A stretch of 64,000 bases of DNA from Mesodorylaimus sp. YZB2_4 (lineage: Eukaryota > Nematoda > Enoplea > Dorylaimida > Dorylaimidae), in the NCBI GenBank assembly GCA_030248295.1, contig JASANH010001664.1, positions 1-64,000 of the forward strand, written 5' to 3'. The notes beneath the pieces were generated by a model. The model had not been told where the DNA came from and did no database searches. It saw only the letters and a list, made by a program, of their open reading frames with translations. Numbering within the stretch: the stretch's first letter is position 1; the number at the start of each line of letters is the position of its first letter. The translations under genes and the position numbers were made by a program. This document shows positions 24,919-36,001 of the stretch, in pieces.

Positions 24919-24926
24919 TATAAAAG
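24919..24926 (+). promoter_or_regulatory. TATA box of monooxygenase gene 1
   Basis: TATAAAAG, 66 bases before the cap-side boundary of the ATG exon, fits a TATA box. The duplicate gene has the weaker TATTAAAC in the same alignment position (40871-40878). Confidence 0.55.
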
Positions 24927-24991
24927 GAGGTCACGGTCCCGAAATACAAAACAATTTTCGTCAGATTGCTTGAAGCGCAGGTCGGAAGACT

Positions 24992-27900
24992 ATGGAAATT
25001 CCGTGGATTATATTGCAGCTACTGTTTTCATGTCCAATGGTCTTCGGATTCGACCCAATCATAAGACATTTGACGAGAAGTGAAATTTCTGAATTTGTGA
25101 GTACGAAATGAGAATGAGAGAGTTATCAACTGTGACAGCTGTTCTAGGAGAGACAAGGCACTGGGAATGTGAATGTTCATAAAGTGACCCTGGACTGGAG
25201 AGGGAAATACGAGTTGCGTTGGACATACGACAACGAGTCCATCACATTGGATGTCCGTGCCCAAGCTTCGGGGTGGATCGGACTCGGATTCACTCCCACT
25301 GGCGGCATGACCAATGCGGACATTGTGCTCGTCTGGATCGATGGCCACGGACGAGGTCACATCAGCGTGAGTACAGGGCACCCATGACTTGCCCTGGCAG
25401 GTCAACCCTTTTTTCAGGACAGACACGCCAGGGGCAACGAATACCCTCGGAAGGACGCTCATCAGGACTACACCCTCGTCGATGCGTCCAAGAACGGATC
25501 CCACTTCATTGCCAAATTCCGACGGCAGCGAGACACGTGCGACGACGAAGAGGACTATCGACTGACTGTGAGCATCAACAAGACCCTCCTCACACAACCA
25601 GAAAAACTAATAACATAATTCAGGCAGACAACACGCGCCTGATCTACGCATTCTCCGACGAGCAGCCCGAAGATGAGGATCACTTTGACAAGCACTCGGC
25701 CATGGATCGGGGAGTGAAAGGCGTTTTCCTTTTCGAGCCGCCGGACGTGCAGGTTCATTTGCCAGAGGACACAGTCGTTCTGGAAATGTTGTCCGACTCG
25801 ACGCCCCTGCCGACCGATGAACACCTCATGTACTGGTGCCAAATTTTCGAGATGCCCAAGTGGCCTGTTCATCATCTGATCAGGGTGAGCGGGAAAACTC
25901 CGGCTCATGTAGGTTTATGGTAACTATTTTTAATCGATTAGGTGGAAGCGATCGTCGAGCCAGGACACGAGCCCTACGTTCACCATGTTGGTCTGTATCA
26001 GTGTTCCAAGAACATGTCAGCATTTTTGGGCAAAGGAGAAAAATGTTTTATGGGCGATCGGACGATTAACTTTTCTGATATTTACAATTGCTCATCGAAA
26101 CCGTTTTGGTTTTACACTCCAGCCATGAAGGTACGTGTTAATATATAACCCTTAAATCATGCATTCATATGCATAAGCTCTTGCAATCTCTTTCGGCTTT
26201 GGAACCATTGTGTATGAAGATACTATTTAGCCAATTTCTAGTCTCTGCATTTTCAGCCAAGTGATATGCCCAATGATGTCGGATTGCCGATGTTCGAAAG
26301 CCCGATGGACGCTTACTTAATGTTGGAAATGCATTATGAGAACATCGAGTTGAAAACAGGTAAGTGCTCATTCTAAAAAGAGCTGTTTCTTAGGAAACGT
26401 TCAAATTAAGGGCCGTTGTTAATCTATCATTCATTTTTAAAGGTTTACTGGCTTTTTTCTCAGTCTAATGGGTGTAATATTCAGCGCGGTCTCGGACTGC
26501 TGGAACTGCCTCCTCGTAGCACAATACAAACCAGTCCATAGAGAAGTGGAGCCTGTGCGACCATCAATTTCAGTCTGGTCGGAAGTCTGTGGTATGCATG
26601 AAATCGAGCCCAGGCGAGCATAAATTTCAATCTGTCATCAACGCGGTCTCCCCGCGACGAGCATCAGCAGGAATCTCGCTTGAAAAATGAGTTCGCCACC
26701 TTTGGGGAGCTGGAGAAGGCGGAATCTACATGTGGGCGGATAACTTAAAACTTTAAACATCCGTTTTTCCACGCGCAACTAGGGAACTGATGCGTGTCGA
26801 TTTCTGCTAAAGGATGCGCAGTTTATGAATAATCGAGCCTTCAGTGGCCTCACTGTCCTCTTTCTGTGTACAGCTGTAAGATGTCCGATGAATTAGTTCC
26901 GCTGTCGCTACCGTTTTGAGATTTATGGCCCAACATACAAAAGTTGATGCTCAATACTGTACACAGGACCATTTGAAGGAGATACGTAAGGCTTGAAGGG
27001 AGATACGTAGAGATAGCATTGTTACTTTTGAACAGCGCGGGAAAAGATGAAACCCTTTTCCCTGATGTTTCATTGTGTTTATGTAAGAGCTGGAAAAATT
27101 AATGCGCTGTAGCGCGTTAGACCCGAGCAGACGTTTCGTGTATGGTCCATACGCTCATTCACTCAATACATAGGTCTTCTAGAAACAGGCTGGTGCAAAG
27201 CCGTGATAGAAATGCCATAACACCAGCCCCCTACTGAGGTGAACAGTAAGGCAAAGCAATGACAAGAATAGCGAAAGGTAGTCCATTTGATAAATTCGAG
27301 ACACGGATTGTGAGACAGTGAGAATACCAGTGGCCTCTTCCATTAGAGCCCTTTGCGCGCTGTTAAAATAAGCTGATTTGGAAATGGCATTATTGGAGTA
27401 GCATGGCAGAGATAGCCCTGGGGGATAAAATTGGTGGGACAAGAATGCACTTGAGTGTGATCGTGCTTGCGTTCAAACCCCCCCAGCAGCCATTGCATTT
27501 ATTTATTTTTTGCGTCAACGATCTTGTACATAGTCGTCATCATCTAGCCACGAGCTCGGCTGAAAATTTTGGCTGGTTCAGGCCAATAAGAGAGCACGTT
27601 GCCTGTAGGTTGCGTATGCGGGCGAACTTTGCGGCGCATTGCGTTGGAGAATGCACCCCGAAAATCATCTCGTTCGCACTACAAGAACGGCATGCAAATC
27701 TTGTGTGCTGCTTGCAAGGCGTCGTGTGTAAGGCCTGCCTCTGACAAGAAAGCAAATAAATCTAGAGGCGAGAAGGGGGAGACACGGACAACTGATTGAG
27801 ACTGGCAGTGAGAGTTTTTGCGGGGGTTTTCTCATAATGGAATCGGTGTTTGGCTTGTTCGCATGACAATTTGAAGACCATCTATCCTGCGAGAAAACAC

Positions 27901-30736
27901 TAAAAAACCTCTCATTCTCGGGCATGGAACACGATCGATGCTTGATCAGGCTTGCTGCTTGCTCAAATAATGAAGAAAAGAGAAACTGCGGGAAGCAGAC
28001 ATTGACCATTGCCCACTGTTTTTAGCTGTAGAGACTAAGTCGCAGTCTCCAGTTGCTCCAACAATTAGTGCATGCCACACGTTCGAGTAGAAAGAGTGTC
28101 AGTAGAAATCCATTCACCGTTTTCACTAGACGAAAACCCCTCGTGATATGAGTGATTGGGAAAAGTCCAAAAGACAGCATCAGCCGACCTGTCAGATAGT
28201 GCGAAATGCGCGCTGTGGCTCGGGGGTTCAAGGCAATGCGCTAAGAACTAACTGTTGCGAGTTGTACCCCCATCAGACAATTTGCTTCTGCGACTCCTTC
28301 TGTTTCGAAGGTCCACAATACAGTGCCTATCAGCTTTGCACTTTTGTCAAGACATGCTTCTACTCATCATTTTGTGCTTCACCATTGGCGCATGCCTGCT
28401 GCAGTCAGAGTGTGTGATCAGCAGGCAGCTTGACCTAACCTAAACTTTTGTTGTGCATAGACAGGCTAGACTTTGAGATCAACTAGCAGAGCATCTCATA
28501 GGCAGGCATCAGCGCTGGGCCTTATTGATTTTCGGCATTGCACGACAAACAAAAGACAAGTGGAAGGTGCATAGAAGATCATTGCAATGTGTTAGTATAG
28601 GGCGACTGGACCAGCCGAGCGCACTTATAGAGACCCCTTCTGCGTAAGCGGACTCTCTGGTTCTCGCAACAGAAACACGAACAACATTTTCCCGTCCCAA
28701 TAATTTCTGGCCGAGCACCCTTACGGCGCATTTATAGTCAACAAAATTTCTAGGGTAGGAGTAATAGCGGCCATTACTCCGGGTAGGAGTAGAAATATTG
28801 TCGACTATAGATGCGCCTCCACGTATCTCCTTTCAAGCAAAGCGTTCACACCTTTCAACAAATGCTATGAATAATATACAAGTCAGCACATCACGAAAGA
28901 GGATATTTGTATGCAAATGCCAACAATTTCGTCGGGCTTCAAAAAATAATTTCTGTCTGATGAGATTCTGCAAGCTTCGTAACATTTAAGATTGGACCAA
29001 CGAAACTTTTGCTAAAAAAATCGTTCGACAACCCCATATTTTGCAATTATCTTCGCCACTGTCGTTGTAATACAAATCTAGCTAATAAAACCAGATCAAA
29101 CTTTTCCCATATGGTCATCAATATTCATAAAAATGTGGTTAGAGTCATACAAAAGCCAAGAAAAAGCGTATGAAATTAAATTTTGAGGGCATGCGACAAG
29201 GAAAAACGTGAGCTTCCTCTTCCTTTTTTTAGTGTTGTGTTCTCTCTGTCGCCCCATTGGGAATAAGTTATTGAGGAGCAGAAGCTCAGTTTACAAAAGG
29301 GTTTCAAACACCAGAAAGTGCTTTAACTAACTTCGGTATGATTTTCAGGCATCGTGGATAATTCTGGGGCTCGCATGTATCTTACGCCAACTCTACGTCC
29401 AATCGATGCTGGCATGATGTTACTGGGAACACCTGAGCATTCCCCTTATCAAGTGCTTCCTCCTGGTGACCCCGAGGTCAAATTCTCTTCTCACTTTGCC
29501 AGCTGCTTATCCAAGCTGCCTCAGTCTGGCGTCTACCTGATTTACTCAGCGCTGCACATGCATTTGTTTGGAAGAAAGACGAAGATGCGGCATTATCGGG
29601 ATGGGAAACAGCTACCCGATTTTGCCACAGATGACAATTATAACTTTTATTCGCAGGTAAAATATGGCTCCTTTGTAGTTTTCCTTTTTTGCTGCTGGGA
29701 GAGTATTGTTCGCACGAATATTCCAGTCCCGTTGACATTGGAAATTATCCTTCCTGCATTTGCATTTGACCGTCTTAGTATTTATCTTTTAAACTGTTTA
29801 ACCTTAGAGTTTCCGTCGCCTGGATCCACCACGTCTGGTCCTACCTGGCGATGAACTCATGCTCGATTGCGTTTATGATACAAGCGGGACAAACGAGACC
29901 GTTTACGTGAGTTCCTCAATCCTAGTTGCAGGGTCTCGCTTCTAATAAAGTGAAAGTTTTGCATGTTTCTAGGGTGGGTTTTCAACCCTCGACGAAATGT
30001 GCGTTGCCTTACACATTTATTATCCCCGTGTGGCCAAAGGATTCACTTGCATCAGTTACCCTGATCCCCATGATTACGTGCCCATGTTTGGTGGAGAATT
30101 AGTAAACGGGTAAGTTGCAGAAATATTGTAACAAGATGCTGATTGAGTTTCTGGACGTGGACCCACTTGATAATAGTTCCCCTGAATAGCACGTATCACA
30201 TAGGCAATACCGCGCTACCATCCTCGTGACTTCTCTGCAGAAGAATTCCTTCCAATTTCAGCACGACTGTATTGCTGCCATCGAACATGAATGTGTCGCT
30301 GAACGATTTCAACACACACCACTTGGACTGGAGCAGACCCGGTGTTCGACAGCAATATAAGGACGCAATCGCCGATGGCCAGTACTTACTGCAATTTCAT
30401 TACCAGCCATTGAAAAACGTAATCGGAATTCATAGTTTTAATTTAGAGACTTGAATCAGAGACGAGCATTTTCCCTTGCAGTCATCAGAACAAACATACC
30501 CGCCAGTCGAATATCATGAAATGACACAAAGTCGTCACAAAAATGTGACGCAACCCTGGAAGCCAGAACTAGAAAAACGTCAGTGTTCGCCTGCTGCAGC
30601 CAAAGAAACAACGGAGATCGAGAAAATATTCGGGACTGGGCACAACGAAAAGATGACTGAAGGCGGCGGTTCGGCCATCAGAAGCCAGGCATCGTGGGTA
30701 CTCGTGACAGTGCTATTGATTCTCACAAACGTCTGA
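24992..30736 (+). CDS. DOMON / copper type II monooxygenase, MOXD1-like, copy 1 (11 exons, 660 aa)
   Basis: Exons: 24992-25096, 25148-25366, 25418-25567, 25624-25884, 25942-26130, 26257-26359, 29349-29656, 29808-29906, 29973-30109, 30262-30418, 30482-30736. The frame closes through all ten GT-AG introns. A signal peptide (1-20) is followed by a DOMON domain (about 40-160), the N-terminal copper domain (about 190-335) and the C-terminal copper domain (about 345-510). Copper ligands are visible: His259-His260 (VHHVG) and His334 (LEMHYEN) for the CuH site, and His412/His414 (HMHLFGRK) and Met487 (TLDEM) for the CuM site. The order and spacing match dopamine beta-hydroxylase, which hydroxylates phenethylamines with ascorbate and O2. 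The hydrophobic C-terminus (ASWVLVTVLLILTNV) suggests membrane or GPI anchoring. MOXD1, tyramine beta-hydroxylase and DBH cannot be told apart by eye; the substrate is unknown. Intron 6 is about 3 kb. Confidence 0.92.
26360..29348 (+). other. Large intron 6 of monooxygenase gene 1
   Basis: This 2989-base GT-AG intron corresponds to a 640-base intron in the duplicate. It holds no recognisable gene. The fragment near 26600 (ATCGAGCCCAGG) recurs near 9546, and GCGCGCTGTGGCTCGGGGGT near 28211 looks tRNA-like but was not resolved. The extra length is probably inserted repeats. Confidence 0.7.
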
Positions 30737-30951
30737 AAATTTGGCTGTGGTTTTGGTGAACTCATGGTGTATACAGTATGCATATCTGGGTCATTCACCT
30801 CAAAGCCACGATGAAAATAGCCTGACTATTGAAGCATGTGGCATTATCTATTCAAGTAGTTTTGGCTTTTTGCTTTCTATGACTATCCTATTTTATCATT
30901 AATAGCTTCATGTTGACTATAGCTGGCTGTTATTTTGTTTGCAACCCTGGG

Positions 30952-31978
30952 TGTAGACTAATTGCGCCGTTCCCAGTTACGATTTTCCCAATTGCGCTGT
31001 TTCAATTGCTCCGATGCCAATTGCGCCATTTCCTTACTGCGCCATCACCCAGTCCCGTCGTTTGCACTTGCGCTGTGCCTCAATTGCGCCGTTTGCAGCG
31101 CTATTTCCATTAGCGCCATTTCGGCGAGCCCTTTTCAGGCTGGATTGACACGTGATAACTTTGATAACCCTGGCCAGGGCATCCCGGACTGGTCATCGAC
31201 TCCCTCGCACGATGGTGGGTGGGCTTTGACCCTGTCGGTGTTCGATAGCCGAGACTGTACCCTCGTTTGGCTTCCGTCTCTCGACTCGGAGCACCTCGAA
31301 GGTGCTGGGTGAGGCACCCACCGCCTGGCGTGCAAGGTCAGCGAGTTTATCTGCAGGCTAGCTGGGTGGCAAACTGAGCTCTTTCAGGTGGAATTGATCC
31401 CAGGACGACTTCAGCCTCCCAAGCAACATGGGGGGGGGGGGGGGTGGGGGGGATGCCGAACCACCTCGGCTGCCTTCATTTTTGCACGTCAGATCGAACT
31501 TGCAGCGATCATCACGGACAGGGTTTCTCCTAGGGCCGCTGAGGCTTTCCAATTCTGACCATTGGGCTTCAGTTCAATCAGGATGTTATTGCAGACATGA
31601 TTAAATATTTGCCGTTGCAAAACAAATTTGATGTCCGTGAAATCGATTAATATTAATACATTCTTACATCCCTATATACATTCGTGGGCATTCCTACAAC
31701 CTGGCAAGTCCTACGTCTTTCTAGCTGCAGTTGCATCAGGTTTGCATGCATGCATTTGGTTGATACTTTTTTTGCAAGTTTGTTTAAAGACAAGTTTTAA
31801 TTTCATTATAACAAAGACGAACTGCCTATGGTAAAACTAGGCGCATCTGGGAATGGCGCATGTGGGATCCGGCGCAAGTGAGCAGCGTCGCAATTGGGAA
31901 CAGCGCGAATGGGACACATCGCAATTAGGAATGGCACAATAGAAACGACGCAATTGGGAAGTGGCGCAACTGTCTACA
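30952..31978. mobile_element. TIR element with subterminal AATTGCGCC-type degenerate arrays
   Basis: The element starts with TGTAGACTAATTGCGCCGTT and ends with GGCGCAACTGTCTACA, an imperfect inverted repeat. The left 170 bases contain about nine degenerate units of the form (A)ATTGCGCC.TTTC. The right 140 bases contain about eight units in opposite orientation (GGCGCAA.TGGGAA). The centre carries the dispersed repeat seen at 9.3 kb, a G-run at about 31431, and no coding frame. No target duplication was found. Confidence 0.65.
31140..31330 (+). repeat. Dispersed repeat related to 9.3 kb
   Basis: CATCGACTCCCTCGCACGAT, then GGTGGGTGGGCTTTGA and GTTCGATAGCCGAGACTGTA, align with 9345-9440. It lies inside the element with subterminal arrays, so it was probably inserted there or is a shared module. 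Confidence 0.55.
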
Positions 31979-32146
31979 TTCCGTTTCTATGTGTTGGCTC
32001 TCGTGTTTTCCCAACAACGAGACATTTTCTTCCAAGTGTTAAAATCTCATGCAATAAAAATTTGGATATCATATTCCACAAGACGGTAAAAGTATTTTTG
32101 TTTGCTTAGAAATGATCCTTCCACATTTTCACCAAAGGAAGCCTTC

Positions 32147-32271
32147 TGTCGCGACCCGCGATAGTTTAGACTAGCGCCTGTAGGAGCATGATTCAATAAC
32201 CAGCAGTCTGAAGCTAACGAAATTCAGTTAGTGTTGCAGTAAAGGTTGGAAAGAAAGATGCTTTCGGAACA
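32147..32271 (+). repeat. 5' LTR remnant of BEL/Pao-like element (copy 2)
   Basis: The stretch starts TGTCGCGACCCGCGATAG and ends ACA two bases before TGGTAGCAGAACG (32274-32286). It is shorter than the 199-426 LTR, either because of a deletion or because it belongs to a different subfamily. The left edge is tentative. Confidence 0.45.
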
Positions 32272-32375
32272 TCTGGTAGCAGAACGTTGCGTAACTATCT
32301 CTGCCCTGGAGGGCACAGTTAAGAAGCAACGAACAAAAATTTTAACAGACGATTTCACCAATCAAAATACTTGTC

Positions 32376-32960
32376 ATGTCGGCTCTCAGCAGAGCACTGC
32401 GACCAGTTCGCCGTAACCTCGACCAATGTCGTCGGAACAAACCAGAAATTCGAGGTCAGTTCGACACACCAGCCGCCCGCGACACTCACTTATCACTGCT
32501 CGAGTATTATCATGAACGCCTCACATTGGCTAAATCCTCGTTCAAGGACATCCAACGTCAATACCTTGCGTATAAGTGGGCGTCCGAAGCTGATCAGGAA
32601 AGCGCAGATCAGCAAGCTGAAGAAGACTCAAAATTAGTCAGCAAGGTCGATCAGATTCTGGCTGAAGTCGATTCTGTGGTCAGAAAATTATCAGAAAGAA
32701 AACAGGAGGAGAAGGATGCGGCATGTGCAGCGGCGGATCGCAAAGCGATGCGCGAAGCGCAAGTCTTGGGACCACAAACACAAACGACTGTACAGCTCTC
32801 AAAGTTGACGTTTCCGTGCTTGGGTGGAAATCCTGCCGCATGGGCAGTCTTTTCGGCATCGTTTCCGAACGGCTATCCACGGAAATAAAAGCATTTCAAA
32901 CATCCATAAAATGAACTATCTTACTGGGCTTCTCAAAGGGCGACGCATTCAAGACCGTCT
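32376..32960 (+). pseudogene. Gag remnant of BEL/Pao-type element (copy 2), frameshifted
   Basis: ATG 32376 opens 170 codons of a charged helical protein. It reaches a KLTFPCLGGNPAAWAVFSAS segment, which fits the DUF1759-type Gag signature (L..F.G....W..F...F) of BEL/Pao elements. Past about 32860 the expected continuation moves to another frame (a KMNYLTGLLKG segment near 32910), and a further shift follows near 32940. The polyprotein is therefore broken, and no protease, reverse transcriptase or integrase follows. The LTR and primer-binding site lie upstream in the normal order. Confidence 0.7.
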
Positions 32961-33301
32961 CGTTGTTGTCAGTTACTTCCTTTTAAGTAGACAGTGTTTT
33001 CTTAGCTCGATCGATTTTCCGAAGGAAATGCAACCACTCAGTCAGCTTTATTTCGGTTCACAGACCTCAGTATCCGCGAAAAATTTACAGTAGTTCAAAT
33101 ACAATGGATAGAGCGTAAAACACCGTTAAAAATACGCTTTATTCCTGTTTTGGTAAATTGAAATTTCCGCAATATTACTTCGGTTTTTTTTGCGTGTGAG
33201 GTACAGAGCAAAACATTCGCACAAACAAAAATTGAGTTAAAAGAACAAAATTCAGTTTAACGGGTAGCGTATTCTTATTCTTTTATTTTCTTCCACATCG
33301 A

Positions 33302-34045
33302 TCAGTCTTTAACAAGCATAATATCTGTCGTAGAAATACAGTGCACCCTGCAAATAGGACACACCTTTCTCAAAAATTCGCGGTATTTTGCCTCACGTTC
33401 CATGCTTGAAGCGTAATTATTGTAAACATGATGTTCGATTTTCCTTACATTCACTTTAAAGTTTTTCCAGTCCAAACTTTCTAGGATGCTTTGCTCCATG
33501 CCTACTACATTCAACGAAAATTAATCAATTCGGGTCAAGTTAAGAGCTCGCAATATGCTTCTCCTGGGAAACACCATTCATTGGCGAGTCCTTCACGCTG
33601 CCACCAATATAAATCAGCGTAGGCTGACTGTTTTAGAGCAGAAAAGTCTTTGAAATCTGTGCCCCTTGCGTAATTGATGGAGATAGGAACTTTAGTTGGG
33701 GTTTTATCTCCTGATATGCATCCTTGTAAGATCCATGCCTTGCGCCTCTTTCTCTTCCATGTCTGTAGATTCAGTGGATTTGGCTCCACCAACAAGCCAG
33801 TCCATTGGTAGTCTTTCTCCAGGCGGGCCAGTGTGCTAGAATGGATCTCACCATCCAAAGCTCCCGCTTTCACAAACACTCCGTTGCGGTGGCCACGGAA
33901 GACTCCCTTAATAATATCGGTCGTATCGTACTGTGTGTAATCAGACATGTTAGGATTGTTCAGCACATACGGCTCGTGTCTTTTGGCTGGTGGTATCAGG
34001 TAATGGCGCAAAATATGGGCCATAAGCCTGGAATCATCGTCGACT
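33302..34045 (-). pseudogene. FkbM-type methyltransferase (Star-like), broken
   Basis: On the minus strand the first part (34023 to 33535) carries a methyltransferase N-terminal half. It has KRHEPYVLNNPNMSDYTQY, then NGVFVKAGALDGEIHSSTL and WTGLLVEPNP, the SAM-binding region of FkbM-like proteins related to animal Star. The second part (33513 to 33302) carries the C-terminal half, including GMEQSILESLDW and SSMEREAKYREFLR. Between them the frame shifts near 33540 and a stop codon falls where Tyr is expected before FSL. In the following LD.EG-like block the two acidic residues are Asn and Val. An in-frame stop also lies just upstream of ATG 34023. No intron fits in the 20-base gap. I call it a pseudogene; sequence error is the alternative. 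Confidence 0.7.
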
Positions 34046-34891
34046 TAGTCACCTGAGAAAGCACTTATTCACGTAAATGGGATGAGAACTGAATATTAAT
34101 GAGAACTCTCACAACCAGATATGGACTCTTCCTTACGCAGAAATTACTCGGAAAATTTGATCATTGTCACAGCTCACAATAATTTCTCTGACATTCTTGG
34201 AAGGTACGCAGAATGAACACGCGGGATTCAAGGCTTCATGCATGCGTTTGAAGCCAATTCTGCAAATCCTAGAACCGAACAGCTATGAAAGGGTTCCTGT
34301 AAGTGCTAATGGTAGTAACTTGCGAAATTACTGTATTTTTTACCCGTATGACCCAGTCGTTCAAAACAGTGACCCGACTCGATTTTGACCCGACCCGATC
34401 CGCGGTCTACTGGGGGTGGATTTGCGCACTTCACAAAATGATACATGACTGCCAGACCAACACACTTCCAGCGCTTCTAGCCAGACCAACACTAGTACTG
34501 CGCTTCTAGCGAGATAGACCACGAGCTGGGACTCTGTTGTGCATCGCCCTTTGCTCAGCCCTGACCCTCACAGTTTCGGCTGTCTATGATCTGCTCCAGA
34601 ATTTTTGTATAATCGAAAGTTCCATTTTGCAGAGGGGAAGTGGATGAACCATCCTCAGCCACTGATGGGCATCCTCAGCATTCGATGGTCTAACAGTGTT
34701 AAAAGCCAGTTCCGCAGACGCGAGGGAATGCTGGGGGTCATAAAACTCACAATCAGTCAGCCCAGGTTGGTGAACTAGTTGTACCTTTCATAGAGGACTA
34801 ATCTTTTTAGATACACTACAACGCTATGCATCTGCAGGCAGAGTTGTTACCGTATGTCTCCCCAGGTTTTCGATGAGAAACAGGTTACTAG

Positions 34892-35766
34892 GGGGCCATC
34901 CATAAAGGTCGACCGCAGCCTAGGGGGGGGGGGGGGGGGGAGGGGGTTGGCAAAAAGTGGTCAGCTGCGGTCGGGGGAAGGGGAGGGGTAGCGGCCATTG
35001 GTCGACCGCAGCAAATTTTTAGACTCTTGATGACAAAAAACACCTTTTATCTTCACCAGTAGTGCGCGTTCAAACCTTTAAAACTATTTGTCTTCTCTTC
35101 TCCTTGGTCGTTCATTCTCGATAATGCAATTTCGGCTTCATCATGACTCTTATTCCCAACTGAAATCCAAGGCTGGATCAGCCTAGGCTAAGTAAAATCA
35201 GTGTTGCTATCATTATAAATTTGAACCGATGTTGCTGTTGTCTCTTCATCGCTACTGTTCCATTGCAGATATGATTGATCAGAGTGTACCATGCTTATGC
35301 ATATCATATTTATTAGCAGAATCCCGATGCCTCAATGTCAGGAACAGGATCGGGATCGGGATCCCAACCTATCCCTGGTCACCTCACAGCCTCGCTTATC
35401 ATATGACTGCTGGCCGGCTAATATGATTGGAAGTCCAATGGAGACCTCGGCCGGCGCTGCCCAAACAGCAAAACTTTTTAAAAATTTGGTGAAAAGTTGT
35501 GGGAAAAGTTTGTGAAGGCTTTTACAAAATAGAAATCCGCTCCATGAATCAAAAACGATTTGTCTTCGAAGGAGATAGCATCTTGTCGAGCTCGAGAAAG
35601 CACAAGACGAAACATTTCACAAACTGCGTTTGGAAGGGGGAGGGGGTCTGGCTGAAGCAGTCGACCATTTTTGAGGGGGGGTTCGCGATAAGTGGTCGGC
35701 ATGCGGTCAGGGGGAGGAGGGGTCAAAAATCGGGATTTTGTGCGGTCGACCTCTATGGATGGCCCC
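34892..35766. mobile_element. TIR element B (GGGGCCATCCATAAAGG ends), 875 bp, 3-bp target duplication
   Basis: The left end GGGGCCATCCATAAAGGTCG and the right end GGTCGACCTCTATGGATGGC plus CCC are inverted repeats with one mismatch. TAG flanks both sides (34889-34891 and 35767-35769). A G-run of about 19 lies immediately inside the left end (34923-34941), and G-rich tracts recur near the right end. There is no coding frame. It shares 17 terminal bases with element A but differs after that. Confidence 0.85.
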
Positions 35767-36001
35767 TAGGGAGAACACTCCACACTTCAATTAGCTAGAT
35801 CGTGCCAAAATCTTTGATCGATAGAAGGTGAGACTGTAACCTACAACAAAAGCAAAGGTAACTGCGGCAAAATTTTTTTTGCAAGATATACTTCATGTAT
35901 GCTAACTTCAGTTCCGCGAGTTTAAACCTGACGATAAGAAGAAAAAAAAACCAAGGTACCGTCTATCAGCATAAAATCAGAAATCTGTAGCCTTGTACTT
36001 T

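Noticed and set aside
25028..25908. Long minus-strand frames opposite the monooxygenase exons (repeated at 41 kb)
   Set aside because: They are antisense shadows of the GC-rich exons; the same shadows recur at both copies because the exons do.
27179..28989. Short frames in the large monooxygenase intron
   Set aside because: None shows protein-like features; the interval is spanned by a frame-consistent intron.
35341..35370. GGATCGGGATCGGGATC and the GGATCAGGATCAG run at 37765 as CRISPR-like or telomeric repeats
   Set aside because: Only two or three short units each; better seen as microsatellites or LINE-type tails.
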